NCBI RefSeq assembly: GCF_905475395.1
Contig: NC_058339.1
Location: forward strand, 78,396,520-78,460,519
DNA from: Chrysoperla carnea
Lineage: Eukaryota; Arthropoda; Insecta; Neuroptera; Chrysopidae
DNA: 64,000 bases
Direction: 5' to 3'
Made by a program: the position numbers and the translations under genes. Each line of letters begins with the position of its first letter. Position 1 is the stretch's first letter. Positions 26,351-38,790 of the stretch are shown one piece after another. The notes under the pieces are model-generated. The model had not been told where the DNA came from, searched no databases, and worked only from the letters and a program-made list of their open reading frames with translations.

Positions 26351-27963
26351 ATTGACGAACTACAGGAATTTATCCAAAAAGTGATGTTAACAAAAATGAT
26401 TGTAGCAAAATTTGAATAGTATAATCTTTGTTTATCTAAGATACGCAAGGATAAAAATTGTGTTTTGATTTTCTGTTATAATATTTAAAATAAATACTAA
26501 GCAAGCACAAAGCAAGGTCGTTACGAATAAAAATATATAATTCGTGAACGAAAATCATAATTTGTAACAAAAATTTTGATAATATTAATTAAGATGAATA
26601 AATAGTTTTAACATAAAATTTGAGATATTTTAATTAAAAAATTTATTAATAATTAATTAATCAAATGAAATTACTTTTACGATTCCTCAAGGTTAAGTAA
26701 TGCTGATTAATATTTTAATTTTTAATTTTAAATAATAATATAACAGATAGATTGGAGATCTTATTACAAAATCAACGAATAATATCAACAAAATATAATA
26801 TTTTTATAAATAAATTAATCGATTAATTATTTTGATGAAGACTATATGTTATCCTTTTTATTAACTCATAAGATAGATAGGCGTACATCATAATTATTGA
26901 TAATGTATTGAATTTTATCTATATTTGTTGACGTTTGAGATAGTTTAGGCAAAAAGCAGAAACTGAAACTATTCACGAAAAAAAATTACAAAAATAATGG
27001 TGTAGGCTTGCCGACAAAAAAATGGCCTCGATGGCATTTCGAGAACTACTCATTTAGTCTTCAAATAAAAAATTTTAGTATTTTTTATGTTTTTTTGGGT
27101 ACAAAAATTTTGAACACACTCGACCACCACTTTTGGAATCCCCGTATATAGAAGTTATGTGGCGTTCATATAACATTTTTTTTATATATAAGGTAAAATT
27201 ATGTTATGGAAATTCGAACGTTTAAAATCAAAATAAAACTTTGACAAACATTAGTTTACAAGAAATTCAATGTCCCATAGAATTTAATTAAATTTTTATT
27301 AAAATTTAATGTTATTTTCATTACAGAATATAATAAACAAAAAAGTTTTGTAATAGCAACTACACCGTATAATATTAACATCCGATACAAGACACTTATT
27401 TATCAAAATACAGTAAAACCTAAGGTAGCTGTGGACGTAACAAAAATAGATTATGGTTTTCATGGAAACACTAATTAAAAAGTATAATTATGGGTGGCTG
27501 TGGAAATAATGGTCAGTTGATATGAAGAGTTCGGAATTGACGGTTGATACGAAAAGTGCATTGTGAAGAGTTTATGAAGAAAAATATATAAATTTTGAAT
27601 ATATTTGGAAAGTCAATACATTGATTTACTGGAAGAATAAAATATGCCTTTGTTAAACAATAAAATATATCAAATTTTTCAAAAATTGTAGTGTGACATA
27701 ATAATAAAAATAATAAATAAAGTAATATATTGTCAAAAATATATTTTGATATTATAAATAAATAATGTTTATATAAAAGATTTATCAATGGTAAAGTGAA
27801 ATTTAAATTAATAATTAATAAATAAAAATATTCAAAAAAGCACTTAAAAAACTTTAAGCTAGTTATTTCATTTTTTCACCGTCTATGGAACGAGATATTA
27901 ACAATCAAAATTTGCATAATGAACACGCTAGAGATATATACCGAGCATAAAAAAATTGATACT

Positions 27964-27986
27964 TATATATATATATATATATATAT
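27964..27986. repeat. (TA)n microsatellite
   Basis: About eleven uninterrupted TA dinucleotides. Other simple repeats nearby are the AAT/ATA-rich runs at about 28998-29022. Confidence 0.9.
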
Positions 27987-28675
27987 CTCGAAAACGGTTC
28001 ATATCATTATCAAAAATTTCCAATCATTTTTGTTACCAAGAAAATGGTTCTTGGCCGTTTTTTTAAATAGATTTTAAAAAAATTATAAATTTGCAGTTGT
28101 GTATGTGTGTGTCTGTATTCAGTATATGCATAGGTTCAATGTCTTAGTATTGTATACTGTTGACACACATAGTGAACGAATATAAGATCATAATTATTTT
28201 GCCAGGCAAAACATGATCAAGATTGAAAGTCATGTTTTCGAAACTTAGATGGGTTTATGTCTTGACTAAAGGTTCAATAATTATGTCATCTATGATTGTG
28301 AAAATAAATATTGGCAGCCATGACAGTTTTCTGTATACATTTAAGTTGAGATTTTGACATTCCTGGATTTTAATACTAAGACTATCTAGCAATAGAAAAA
28401 AAAATTATAGTTTGCAACGACTATAGATACATAATATTTAACGGAAATATTTGTTTACAATCTTTACGCACATACCGCACACATATGAAAAAAACGTACA
28501 ATAAAGTATCTTTTGCCTTTTCATTCAATCTAAAAATCAGCTGAGAGGTTTAAGAATGGTTTACATTTTCTTTACTCGTGGCGCTGACATCTTAGCATTA
28601 AAATCGAATATATGGTTTAATGCCACGTGTATAACCTCTCAATCATCCTGAAACTACCCTGAATCTGTTACTTAC

Positions 28676-28711
28676 CGTCTTCCAAGGTGTTCACATTATC
28701 ACTATTGATTT
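28676..28711 (-). other. Possible 36-nt cassette exon (speculative)
   Basis: On the minus strand, GAAGACG|GTAAGT is a near-consensus donor. A CTAAG acceptor lies 36 nt before it, in an open frame that would read roughly EINSDNVNTLED. Its phase (1 in, 1 out) fits the phase-1 end of the coding exon at 32583-32949. The acceptor has a poor pyrimidine tract and I see no family match, so this may be chance. Confidence 0.15.
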
Positions 28712-29619
28712 CTTAGCCAAAATCTACCAATCGAACTATTGAATACAAATTCACTTTTTTTTTTAATTTAATAAATCGAACGAACAGTTTTAATAAATCG
28801 TATAAAAAATCGCAACCCGTATAAAAAAAATAAATACATCTGTTATCTAATTATCTACATTAAGTATAGATTAGTAACGCCGACATTCACATAAAACTAA
28901 TTAATCATTTTGAAAATGTCAATTTAAAATTAAATAAATCACAAAATTACAATACAACATATCATAAATTCACTCATTGATAAATAAATAATTGTAAATA
29001 AAAATAATAATAATAATAATAAAACAATCAATAAATAAAAAATTGATTGAATGTTTGAAATAAATAATTTACATAAAATATCAATTAATTTAAATTTAAA
29101 AGTCACATATTTATGCACATATGCACGCATTGAAATCATTTGTTATAATAAATATATAAAATTGTTTATTTATATTATTTGTTTTTAATTCAGTTGCAAA
29201 ATAATTTTATATTTATAGCTAAGTTTATTTGATCCGCATAAATTAATTTGAAAATTTGATATCAATAGCGGAAATATTGTGATACTATTAATTAACAGAG
29301 GAATTTTGTTGTTCTAACATGATGTAAATTGTTGTACTCATGCAACTAAACAGTATATGTTGGACAAAAAATGTTTGCAAATTAGTCAATAAATTTAGTT
29401 TTGAAACGACAAATCAATATTTCGGGATGATAGAACCAACTAACATTTGATATATTGATAAAAAAATAAAGAAAATATATATTTTAAGGTGGATCTGAAA
29501 GTAGTCTGCAATTTTACAGTATCTGTATACTCTAGATTTTCTTTAAAATAAATTAAAATTTTTAACATGTAAATTAATTATTTAAATATAGATCGCTTCT
29601 AACATCAATAGTGGTCAGA

Positions 29620-29962
29620 TTTATAACCGTTTTCGGTTGTCTGCACGTCTGGCTGTCTGTCAACATGGTAACTCAAAAACGAAAAAAGATATTAAGTTGA
29701 AAATTTTATAGCGTGCTTAAGACGTGAAAAGTAAGTTCGTAAATGAGCAACATAGGTCAATTGGTCATCTTGTAAACCATTAGAGATATAACAAAAGTTT
29801 AAATGTAAAAAACAAATTTTGTTTGAAACATTTTTTCTTTGTTTATTTACATAACGATATCTTTCTTTATTTACATGACGTAAAAAAACTAACGATTGGG
29901 TAATCAACACTGTCTATACATGGTATTTCAACAATTAATTAAGTCAATTGTTTGTTTTCACA
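29620..29962 (-). repeat. Dispersed repeat family A, partial copy, reverse orientation
   Basis: The copy contains the complementary forms of the family blocks, from the CTGTCTGTC run and AACTCAAAAACGAAAAAAGA through to TCAATTGTTTGTTTTCAC. The AACTTGGGACTAAAC end is absent. The minus-strand frame at 29692-29910 lies inside it and is not a gene. Confidence 0.7.
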
Positions 29963-30429
29963 ACTAAAACTTCATAAACACTCTGTATATTAATTTTATG
30001 CGACGCTATAATTAAAACATCGATCAGAACAATTTCTTTTGAGTTTTAAGATCTAGAAAAAATTTGAGTAAAAATATTAATTCAACATATCGATAAATAT
30101 CCGTACACAAATATAAAAAAAAATTTATAAATTATCGGAACATTGTCAAATCAAAAACTACATAAATCTTGTGAAGGCCAATTTAGATGTAAAAAAGATT
30201 TATTAGAAAATTAAAAATACAATAAAAATAACTAAGATTCTATTATAATTACGAATTTTATTTATAAACTATTTGATATAACGGTTAATAGAAAAAATTA
30301 TGTTTTATGAAACATAGTTTATAAACAATTTCTAATTAAATTCATCAGTTATGATGTCATTTTATCTAAGTTCACATGATTGAACGTGAATGTAAACAGA
30401 TATTGATCCTAAAAAAAATCGACAAAGTC

Positions 30430-30745
30430 CCGAGGCTAAACAATTACTGAAAAGATACCCCACCTAATTTACCCAAACAAAACGAATTTTTTAACTTTAT
30501 GGCGCCATAAGAATTAATTTTGCTCTATCACATACAAATTGTATCCAATTTTGATAAACCAAGAATGTAATCCTACAAAATTTGCGCCATGCTTTTGAAA
30601 TTTGCGATAAAAATTAATCTAGCTTTAATGGGTTTCAAGAATGTGGTATTATTAGTATTTCAAGAATAGTCAGTATTAAAAAAAAATCTTTATTTTTTAA
30701 CTTTATGCCGTGATCAAAATTCAAAAAATGTAATTTTGCTCTATC
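30430..30745 (-). repeat. Diverged unit related to the 316-bp array
   Basis: Read on the minus strand, this retains AAAGTTAAAAAATTC, the CTATCACATACAAATT counterpart of the unit, and a GGATTACATTCTTGGTTTAT-like block. The TGACGTCA motif is decayed (GGCGCCATAA). About one and a fraction units are present. Confidence 0.6.
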
Positions 30746-31143
30746 CCTATAACGTAATCATTTGACGCAAATCTCTTTAATATATTATGAAGTCTGTAAA
30801 CAGATAAATATTAAAATCTTTAAAAGGAAAATGTTTTCATAATTTATGTAATTATTGTTTTTCCATGAAAGTAATTATTAAAGCACAATTAAAATCAGAA
30901 CATGAAAACAGATAATTAAATAGGATTTAATTATAATTATAGTGTGGGCATTAGTAATTGGCAAATCCAAGTATCTAACAATTTAATATACGGAGTGAGA
31001 GCAAAATACTATTTATTTATAAACGAATTATAATTACTTGAAAATTTAATATATTACGGATACGTTGTTGGATATAATTTATGTTTCCGATTACCAAATA
31101 AGTGTATTAATTATTTTCTGATAAAAATTGTAGTTATTATAAA

Positions 31144-31670
31144 AACAAGTGAAAACAAACAATTGACTGAGTTAATTGTTGAAATACCACGCATAGACAG
31201 TGTTGATTTCTCTACCACATTACACATACATACATGTCACACATACATAACTGATATTCCCATAACATACATACTATACAATTTACGCCTAATTTGCGCT
31301 CTCACGGGTAAACAGTGATGTTTACGAAAAAATGTTTCAAACAAAAATTGTTTATATTTTAATAAGGAACATTTTTTACATTTAAACTTTTATTCTATCT
31401 CTAACGGTTTACAAGATCCAAATGACCTATGTTGCTCATTTACAAGACCCAAATGACCTTGTTGCTTATTTACGAACTCGAACCCACTTTTTACGTCCTA
31501 AGTACGCTGTAAAAATTTCAGCTTGATATCTTTTTTCGTTTTTAAGTTATCGTGTCCACAGACGGACGGACAGACGGACAACCGGCAATGGGTTAATTAG
31601 GTTATTTTATGAACACCTATATAATTTTGTGCGTAGCATCAATATTCTTAAACGTTACAAACTTGGGTAA
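31144..31670 (+). repeat. Dispersed repeat family A, near full-length copy
   Basis: The copy begins ACAAGTGAAAACAAACAATT and runs through GGTAAACAGTGATGTTTACG, TTTGCTTATTTACGAACTCG-like sequence and a GACGGACGGACAGACGGAC run. It ends shortly after AAACTTGGG, with the final segment lost. A short internal duplication of the CAAATGACCT...GCTCATTTAC block is present at 31415-31470. Confidence 0.8.
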
Positions 31671-32582
31671 TGTACTTAGATAATGTAGACCCTGATTTTA
31701 ACCAAAGTGAATTCTCTTTGCTTTAATTTATGTAATAACCTTCTGAAATGGAAGATCTTGTTGAATTTTATGGAAACCCACAGTCGTACTATATCAATTT
31801 CTAGACTAACTTAAAAAAGCCATAATTATGAAATACAAGCCGATTAGCAGTTATAAGTAATAATAATGTTTCTTAACATAAAAATAATTCAGGCAATTAA
31901 AAGACTTTTATTACTTACAAAGAAATCTCAAATAACAAACTAAACTAATCGAAAATTGTATTTTTTTACAGTTTAACAAATTTTATTTAATTATTTATTA
32001 AACAATCGAGCCAATCAAAATATCCATCAATGTAATTGGTAAATCCAAAATTTAATAAGCACGTGTAACTTTATAAGTTCACAGCCATGACAAAAGTTTA
32101 GAAGCAATTCGATTAATATAAGCAATATATTAACTAACAGAGTTAATAATTTGAATACTCTGTGTATCTAAAATATAATGTGTCCCCGGGTAGAGGTAAC
32201 TATACTTGTAAATTTTCTTAATTTTCATTTTAAGAAAAAAAGTCATTCTTTATAAAAAGTTTTGCTTATTCTGAAAAGTATGTAGGAATGTTTATTTCTT
32301 CCGCTTTGGAGTGTTGGATAAAAGTCTAAAGTATCGATGAGTCGACGATTATCTTCCTATTTTTCTGTTTATTTAAGTAAGAAAAAGCAAATATTCATCA
32401 ATTGTAGCCTGTAACTTAAGAAGGGTACATCGCTCAATTTTGCCCTCGCTTCAAGGCTACCTAAAGACTATATCCACACAAATTTTTACCTTGTTGCAAA
32501 TAAGTTCCAAAAATATAGGGTTTGTACCTACCTATTCTTAAAGCACTTAAATTATTGAAGTGAAAATAAAATGAAATCTTAC

Positions 32583-32949
32583 CTTGTGATTTTGGTATAG
32601 GTGGAATTCCGGGTTTCGGTGCACCCTTACAACACGGCCGTCCAATACGACTTGGTATACCCGATGCTTTACTCGCCGTCGATCGTACACTACCCGTATC
32701 GGACATTGTCGGTGATGACCGGCCATCATTATTATTCGAACAATTAGCATCTTTATCTTTAATTACACTTTCAGTATCACTTAACTCAATTTTACTACTA
32801 TTTAGTTCATTTTTATTAGGATCATCATTGTTCGTTGCACCCCGATTTAACACTACCGAAGAATCATCACTTGTTAAATTGTTATCATCATTTGTTGATG
32901 TGGTCGATTCTGTTGCTACAATTGTTGTATCACTATTTATTTCAGACAT
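32583..32949 (-). CDS. First coding exon of a putative CLIP-190/restin-like CAP-Gly linker protein (partial)
   Basis: The exon runs from ATG at 32949 to a consensus donor (CAAG|GTAAGAT at 32583/32582) and encodes about 122 residues, ending in phase 1. An in-frame TTG at 32958 is not the start. The N-terminal two thirds is low complexity, rich in Ser, Thr, Asn and Asp. The last ~40 residues contain SDTGSVRSTASKASGIP followed by SRIGRPCCKGAPKPGIPP. From family knowledge, this Ser/Pro/basic stretch with an IGRPC-like motif precedes the CAP-Gly domains in insect CLIP-190/restin proteins, which track microtubule plus ends. No CAP-Gly exon occurs on the minus strand between here and position 1, so the first intron would exceed 32 kb. 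A TTTTCAG acceptor at about 32992 suggests this exon carries a short 5' UTR and that leader exons lie upstream. The assignment is tentative; the exon itself is better supported. Confidence 0.55.
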
Positions 32950-33559
32950 TTTGTACAAATCTATATTTTACATATGTAAGTCTAAAAAAGTCTGAAAAGG
33001 AAATTGTTATTAAAATTAAAATGCATCTTAGGATGTTTTAGATAAATAAGAAATTATTCTAAAGTTTTCAAATATAACAACTAACTGAGTTAATTGTTTA
33101 AATCTCCTAATAAAAAATAGTTATATTTTTGTATAGAAGAAATGGTAGTGACGTGTTTACACCCGTTGAGGCAGTAAGCCAATTGTAATCCCGCTAAATT
33201 CACATTTTTCAGCTTGTTTCTATGGAAAATTACGTAATAATATATTGAAATCAACTTTAGAAACAAGTCATTACTATACGTCCATACGTTTATACGTCAC
33301 TGGCGTTTGAATTTATAGTTAAAAAAAACACTTTAAATTGTAAAATATATGAAAAACCATTAAAAAAAATTTTTCTTAATTATTCGTAGTAATTTTTAGT
33401 AAACTTTGAAAATAAAAAATTAAAAAACATGCAAGTTCTCTATTATTGAAATTTTAAAATTATCTAAAACACAACCATAGAGCTGAAACTATGGCGAATC
33501 TATAAAGTTTATAAAAAAAAGTTAGGAACAAAGTTGTTTGTTAATAAAAAAATTTTTTA

Positions 33560-33720
33560 ATAAAACTGTTCTTTTATGTCTTACAGTTTAAAGATAGGTT
33601 CCATGGACCTATGACACAATATCACAATTCTGTGAGGTCACCAATATATCCTTAAAAATTTTAGCTTACTATGTCTTTTCGTTTTTGAGTTAACGTGTTA
33701 ACGGACTGACAAAACTTTTA
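33560..33720 (+). repeat. Strongly decayed relative of dispersed repeat family A
   Basis: The order of blocks is kept but eroded: TTTAAAGATAGGTTCCATGG, GTGAGGTCACC, TTTTAGCTTACTATGTCTTT, then TCGTTTTTGAGTTAACGTGT followed by GGACTGAC. Confidence 0.4.
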
Positions 33721-34672
33721 ATTTTGATAAAAATCTCTATTTGAGTAACTTTGATTTACAAACGATTTGATTAACCAAACTAGTCGTTGGAACTCAAAAT
33801 GCAAATATGATGAGGTAAGCTTTTATATAAGACATTTACTTACGTTTTCAAAACCACCAAAAACGTGAGTAAAACCAAATTCACAAAATCTGATAATGGA
33901 AACAAATTAATTGAACCACAAAATTGTATAAAATTTTAAACGAAAACAGTGCTGATTAAATTTCGAATTAATTTGTAATTTACAAACTATCACTTGAAAA
34001 TTGTAAACATCATAAAAATTATTATTTTGAGAAAAATGATTGATCTAAATATCTATTTCACACAAATTTTACAAACGTGACAAAAATTTAATCCTCAATC
34101 TCGACTAAAAGTAAACAAAAATTTATTTTTGCGTCTCTGAGAAAAGGAAATTTAATTCTAGAATTATTAAAATTTCAAAAATAAGAAACAAATTTACATG
34201 TGTGTAGGAAAATAATCTATATGATATATTATCCAAACCGTGGCTGCTGAAAAACTTAATTGAGAAAAATTTGTAATTAGAGACAAGATATTTATGTTTA
34301 CTACACATGCTGGGCTATCGAATATAATAGGTATACTTAGTTGATGAAAATTTCTAAAAAATCCGAAATCACGTCTTTTTGCTTATATTATAAAGCTACG
34401 GGGTGCATGGTGTAAAGTTTTAAGTGTTTAAAGACAGAATTCTTTGAGGATAGAATTATAAACTGTAGAAATATTGGCTTTTGGTCAAAATTGCTTAATT
34501 TTCGACCAAATTTCATACTAAAGCGTGTGCAAATTTTTACTTCGAAAAAACACTATGTTTAAAATTATTTCGAGAAGAGAGCACACGGTTTGATTAACAA
34601 CATCACATAGAAGATTCGGTACAATTAGAAAAATAATTTATTCCTGTTAGATTGTACACAAAGAGAACGTTT

Positions 34673-34743
34673 TAAGGATGTACTCTTTATATGGACAATA
34701 AAAATTAGACAATTTATAGCTACCGCGCAAATACATCCTTAAG
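34673..34743. repeat. Mini inverted repeat, about 70 bp
   Basis: TTTTAAGGATGTACT at the left pairs with AAATACATCCTTAAGA at the right. The TAAGGATG ends resemble those of the elements at 60315-60666 and near 61626, so this may be an internally deleted relative. Confidence 0.4.
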
Positions 34744-34811
34744 ACACAAAATCAACCAAAAAAATTTAATAGAAGAAAAAAATTAAAAAAAAACAAAAAT
34801 AAAAAACTTAC

Positions 34812-35136
34812 CAATATTTTAAATCACAAATTACAGCACCAAAAGGAATTACAAATTAAAAGAGAAAAAAGCACATTATAAATTATTATCAAAGTTTATT
34901 ATAAAGTTCATTTTATTGAATTTTGCGAAAAGTTCGTAGTAAGTGATACTGAAGTGATTTTAGAATGAATTTTGAAATATTATAACATATCACACATAAA
35001 AACACGTTTCCAGAAATTATGAAATTGTAAGAGAAATGTTTTTGTAATCACAATGAAAAATACACAAAACAAAACAAAAATAGTTCACACAATATATAAA
35101 TAAATATTATTTAATAAATAACAAACAAAACGGCAC
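34812..35136 (-). other. Candidate non-coding leader exon of the minus-strand gene (speculative)
   Basis: On the minus strand, TTTTTGTTTTCAG at 35137 forms a good acceptor and ATATTG|GTAAGTTTTT at 34812 a good donor, bounding 325 nt without a long frame. It lies upstream of the coding exon at 32949 and could be its 5' UTR exon. It rests on splice motifs only. Confidence 0.25.
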
Positions 35137-35233
35137 CTGAAAACAAAAATTATCAATATTAATTAGTACATCAAAAAGATGAAACACTTTATAAAGAATG
35201 TTTTTTAAAGATATAAACTAAATCGAATTTAAA

Positions 35234-35805
35234 ACAAGTGAAAACAAACAAGTGACTGAGTTAATTGTTGAAATACCATGGATAGACAGTGTTGATTACT
35301 CTGTCACATTACACATACATACATGAAACTGATATAGCCATAACATACATACTATACAATTTGCGTATAATTTGCGCTCTCACGGGTAAACAGTGACGTT
35401 TACGAAAAAATGTTTCAAACAAAAATTGTTTACTTTTTTATAAGGAACATTTTTTATATTTAAACTTTTGTTCTATCTTTAACGGTTTACAAGGTGGGTT
35501 CTACGGACCCAAGACCCGATTGACCTATGTGGCTCATTTACGAACTTGACATCACTTTTGACATCCTCAGCACGCTTTTCAAATTCAGCTTGATATCTCT
35601 TTTCGTATTTGAGTAATCGTGATGAAAGACGGGCAGACGGCAGACGACAAACTTCAGACAGACAGATAGACAACCGGAAATGGGCTAATTAGGTGATTCT
35701 ATGAACACGTATACCAAAATTTTTTCGTAGCATCAATATTTTTAAGCGTTACAAACTTGGGACTAAACTTAATATACTATGTATATTTCATATATACATG
35801 GTATA
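35234..35805 (+). repeat. Dispersed repeat family A, full-length copy (572 bp)
   Basis: The copy begins ACAAGTGAAAACAAACAAGT and ends CATATATACATGGTATA. It includes all family blocks, notably TTTACGAAAAAATGTTTC, TTTAACGGTTTACAAGGTGG, CTCATTTACGAACTTGAC, a CAGACAGACAGATAGAC run and TTACAAACTTGGGACTAAAC. It abuts the next copy with no intervening base. The minus-strand frame at 35479-35673 lies inside this repeat and is not a gene. Confidence 0.9.
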
Positions 35806-36192
35806 ACAAGTGAAAACAAACAAGTGACTTGTTGTTAATTGTTGAAATACCATGTGTTGATAACTCTGTCACATTACACATACATACATGTCACACATAA
35901 ATAACTGATATTCCCATATAATATATACTATACAATTTGCACCTAATTAGCGCCCTCGTGGGTAAAGAGTAATGTTTACAAAAAAATGTTTCAAACAAAA
36001 GTTGTTTATTTTTTTGTAAGGAAGATTCAACTGACCTATGTGGCTCATTTACGAACTCGACCTCCCATTTTACGTCCTGGGCACGCTATAAAAATTTCAG
36101 CTTGATATCTTTATTCGTTTTTGAGTAATCGTGTCGACAGACAGACGGACAGACAACGGAAATGGGCTAATTAGGTAATTATATAAATACTG
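35806..36192 (+). repeat. Dispersed repeat family A, second tandem copy, 3'-truncated
   Basis: It starts ACAAGTGAAAACAAACAAGT immediately after the end of the previous copy. It runs through to GCTAATTAGGTAATT, then departs from the family. Compared with its neighbour it has an internal deletion around the TTTTGTTCTATC block. Confidence 0.85.
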
Positions 36193-36586
36193 TTAACAAA
36201 TTTAATTTGAGAGACGTGACATGTCAATAAAATGACAAACAGCTGTTTGTAATGAATTTTGATTAATCAATTAATTAACTGTTAAATAAAATTAATTCTA
36301 ATCTCGAATTACCATGACCTATCCAATAAAAATAATTATTGATATAGACATCATAATAATTGTAAAATTACAATACCAAAATAAGAAATGTATGTAAGTT
36401 ATTTTGAACCGTCCTATGCGTCTGTTTTTCAAATTTGGTCAAATAATTTATAAATGGAACGACGTGTTTGAGAAAGGTCACTATCAACAAATTTAATTAA
36501 TTGATCATAAACTAATTTTTTTTGCCAAAGAAGTTGACTAAAACTTGTTTCTATCACAAATATGATCAAAGTTAAATTTTATTCAA

Positions 36587-36800
36587 ACAAGTGAAAAAAA
36601 AAGCAATTGACAGAGTTAATTGTTGAAATACCATGTCACGTAAGTAAAAAAAGATATCCACTCTTAGATAGCCACACATTCATAACTGATTTTCTCATAT
36701 AATACATACTATAACTTGCGCCCTCGTGGGTAAGTAAGGATGTTTACAGAAAAATATTTCAAACAAAAGTTGTTTATTTTTTATAAGGAACATTTTTTAC
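36587..36800 (+). repeat. Dispersed repeat family A, 5' fragment
   Basis: The fragment keeps ACAAGTGAAAA, GAGTTAATTGTTGAAATACC, GCCCTCGTGGGTAAG and ATAAGGAACATTTTTTAC, then stops. Part of the interior is missing. Confidence 0.7.
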
Positions 36801-37279
36801 AATATCAATCTTTCACTCAGTACAGGCAATACACATTACATTTGTGTTGTATTGGTAGTACAAAGATTTTCTGGTTATGAAAATTTGAATACGATTAAAA
36901 ATAATTAAATGTTCCTTTTATTCACATAAGAATCGTGGATCTGTGTATGTTGTATAAGTTTAATGTATTTTGACTCAATAATAAAATTTTGGCCCTGCAA
37001 CATTGTTTTACTCATTTCACGTGGGTAAATATGATATTAGATATAATCCATGATTTCTGCAATTTTGACCTATAAATTTTACAATTTACCCTTCAGCATG
37101 TTTCATTATACAGAAAGTTTCAAAAATATTAAAGAAAAATTTGTTTAAGGTTGTTTAATTTTATATACTAACTTTAATATTCGAATTCAGTGAGAATATT
37201 CTATGTAATTTACGTCTGTAGATGGATACCCTTTCCCTATATTTTAAAAGTCTTACATGTTTTTAAGATATTAAAAACA

Positions 37280-37620
37280 TGTAACTAGCCTTGACATGTT
37301 TTCTATTACCGACGCCTTCTGTGACGTCAGCCACTATCCAGTGTTTCATATAGATCAGTAAATTCACGAATCCAATAAAGGCTAAATAATTTCGATCCGT
37401 GGCTGAATTTTCCCAGTGCAAGGAGCCACACAACAGAGTAAATCGTCTTTTGTAATTTTGTTCAAAATGCATGGTCGAAAGCTAACAGCAGTAAGGAAAA
37501 CACGAAAAGAAACGGTAAACACGAACACGAAAAGGATAAATAAACAATAAAACATCGGCTGATTATATTTCCGGCGTCCCTAAAACCGCCGCTGTTTTAT
37601 CAATGGTTAAGAAAAGTGTG
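37280..37620 (-). promoter_or_regulatory. CpG-richer patch with a TGACGTCA site; candidate promoter (speculative)
   Basis: This is one of the few GC-rich patches in the gene-poor half. It holds a perfect CRE palindrome TGACGTCA at 37322-37329 and CpGs such as GACGCC, CGGCGTCC and CCGCCGC. Read on the minus strand it looks leader-like and lies upstream of the coding exon at 32949. The minus-strand frame at 37263-37472 has no recognised likeness, and its product is doubtful. Confidence 0.25.
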
Positions 37621-38455
37621 AAAATTGAAATCAAGAAAATATTGAGCCTTGCTAAAAGCTAGAAATGCTTTAAGGCGAAGACTTAAAAAAGCTTAATGAG
37701 TTTTTTAATATAGGCCTCATAGAGAATATCAATTATGTCCGCTTAGCCCGTCAATCTAACTTAATCTAGGATCATCTCGGATAACTTTCAAAGGAAGATA
37801 TCAAAATTAACCTGTATGTTTTCTACCTTCAATCTTTCAGGAACCTTCTTTAATTTTTTTTAATCAACAATCAATTTTTTATCATCAACATAGATATCGA
37901 TGTTTCAAGTATGTATATGTTTGTATGAAATCAAAATGTTATATTCGAGTACCACCCTCATAGCCTCGCCTTCCTTTTACCAATTTGTTTGTTAGAGAAA
38001 GGTATATAATTATGTAGGTGTAGTTTATATTTTATATCAAATGTTTATTATTTTATTTATACAAAAATATTTTTATGTAAAATGATTTATAAATGAAAAA
38101 TTAAAAAAATGAAAACTCAATAAACTATAATAACATTTTACACACATTTACGGCCTACACCTATAAACATATTCATATGACGTACATCAAAATCAGTACA
38201 CAACATTCAAGTCGATATAACAACCAATAGTCGTTATAAGCGGTATGTGTATATTTTTATAATAAAGTGGAAGTATGTGCATATTTACACATGTTGGTCA
38301 TTATTGCCTGCTAATTTCAATTAAAATTGGTCACTATAACCGATAAATAAATTAATAGGATCGAAAATAAAGTTAATAAGACTCAAAAATAAATTTTATA
38401 AGAACCAAATTGTATTATGATGTTGTTTTAATTGAAAAAATATGTAAGTATAACA

Positions 38456-38790
38456 AAAGTATACAGAATGTTCGATTTACATCTAGGCATATAAATATCA
38501 CGAGTATAACAGAGTACATGCGTTAAGCAATGCATCTAAGTACGAGGTATTATAAGTGTTATATGAAATTGCTAAAGTGACTTGTATCGTGGCTTATCTG
38601 TTGTAGTTCATCTATTCAACTAAGAAACTCCCACTCTCCAAGCGTCATACAACTATCTCAACACATATCGAAGCTTCAACACATGCATATAATATCTCTC
38701 ACTTAGATGCATTGCTTAACGCATGTATTCGGTCATACTCGTGATATTTCTATGCCTAGATGAAAATCGAACATTCCGCATATGTTCTTG
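38456..38790. repeat. Foldback element, family D
   Basis: The left arm (about 38463-38553) and right arm (about 38687-38783) are near-complementary over about 90 bp. GAATGTTCGATTTACATC and TACATGCGTTAAGCAATG in the left arm mirror the right arm. The centre (38554-38686) is found, in the opposite sense, beside a single arm at 26150-26350. A foldback transposon or an inverted dimer of family D is likely. Confidence 0.8.

Noticed and set aside
35479-35673. Minus-strand 64-codon frame with basic residues
   Set aside because: It lies entirely inside a copy of dispersed repeat family A.
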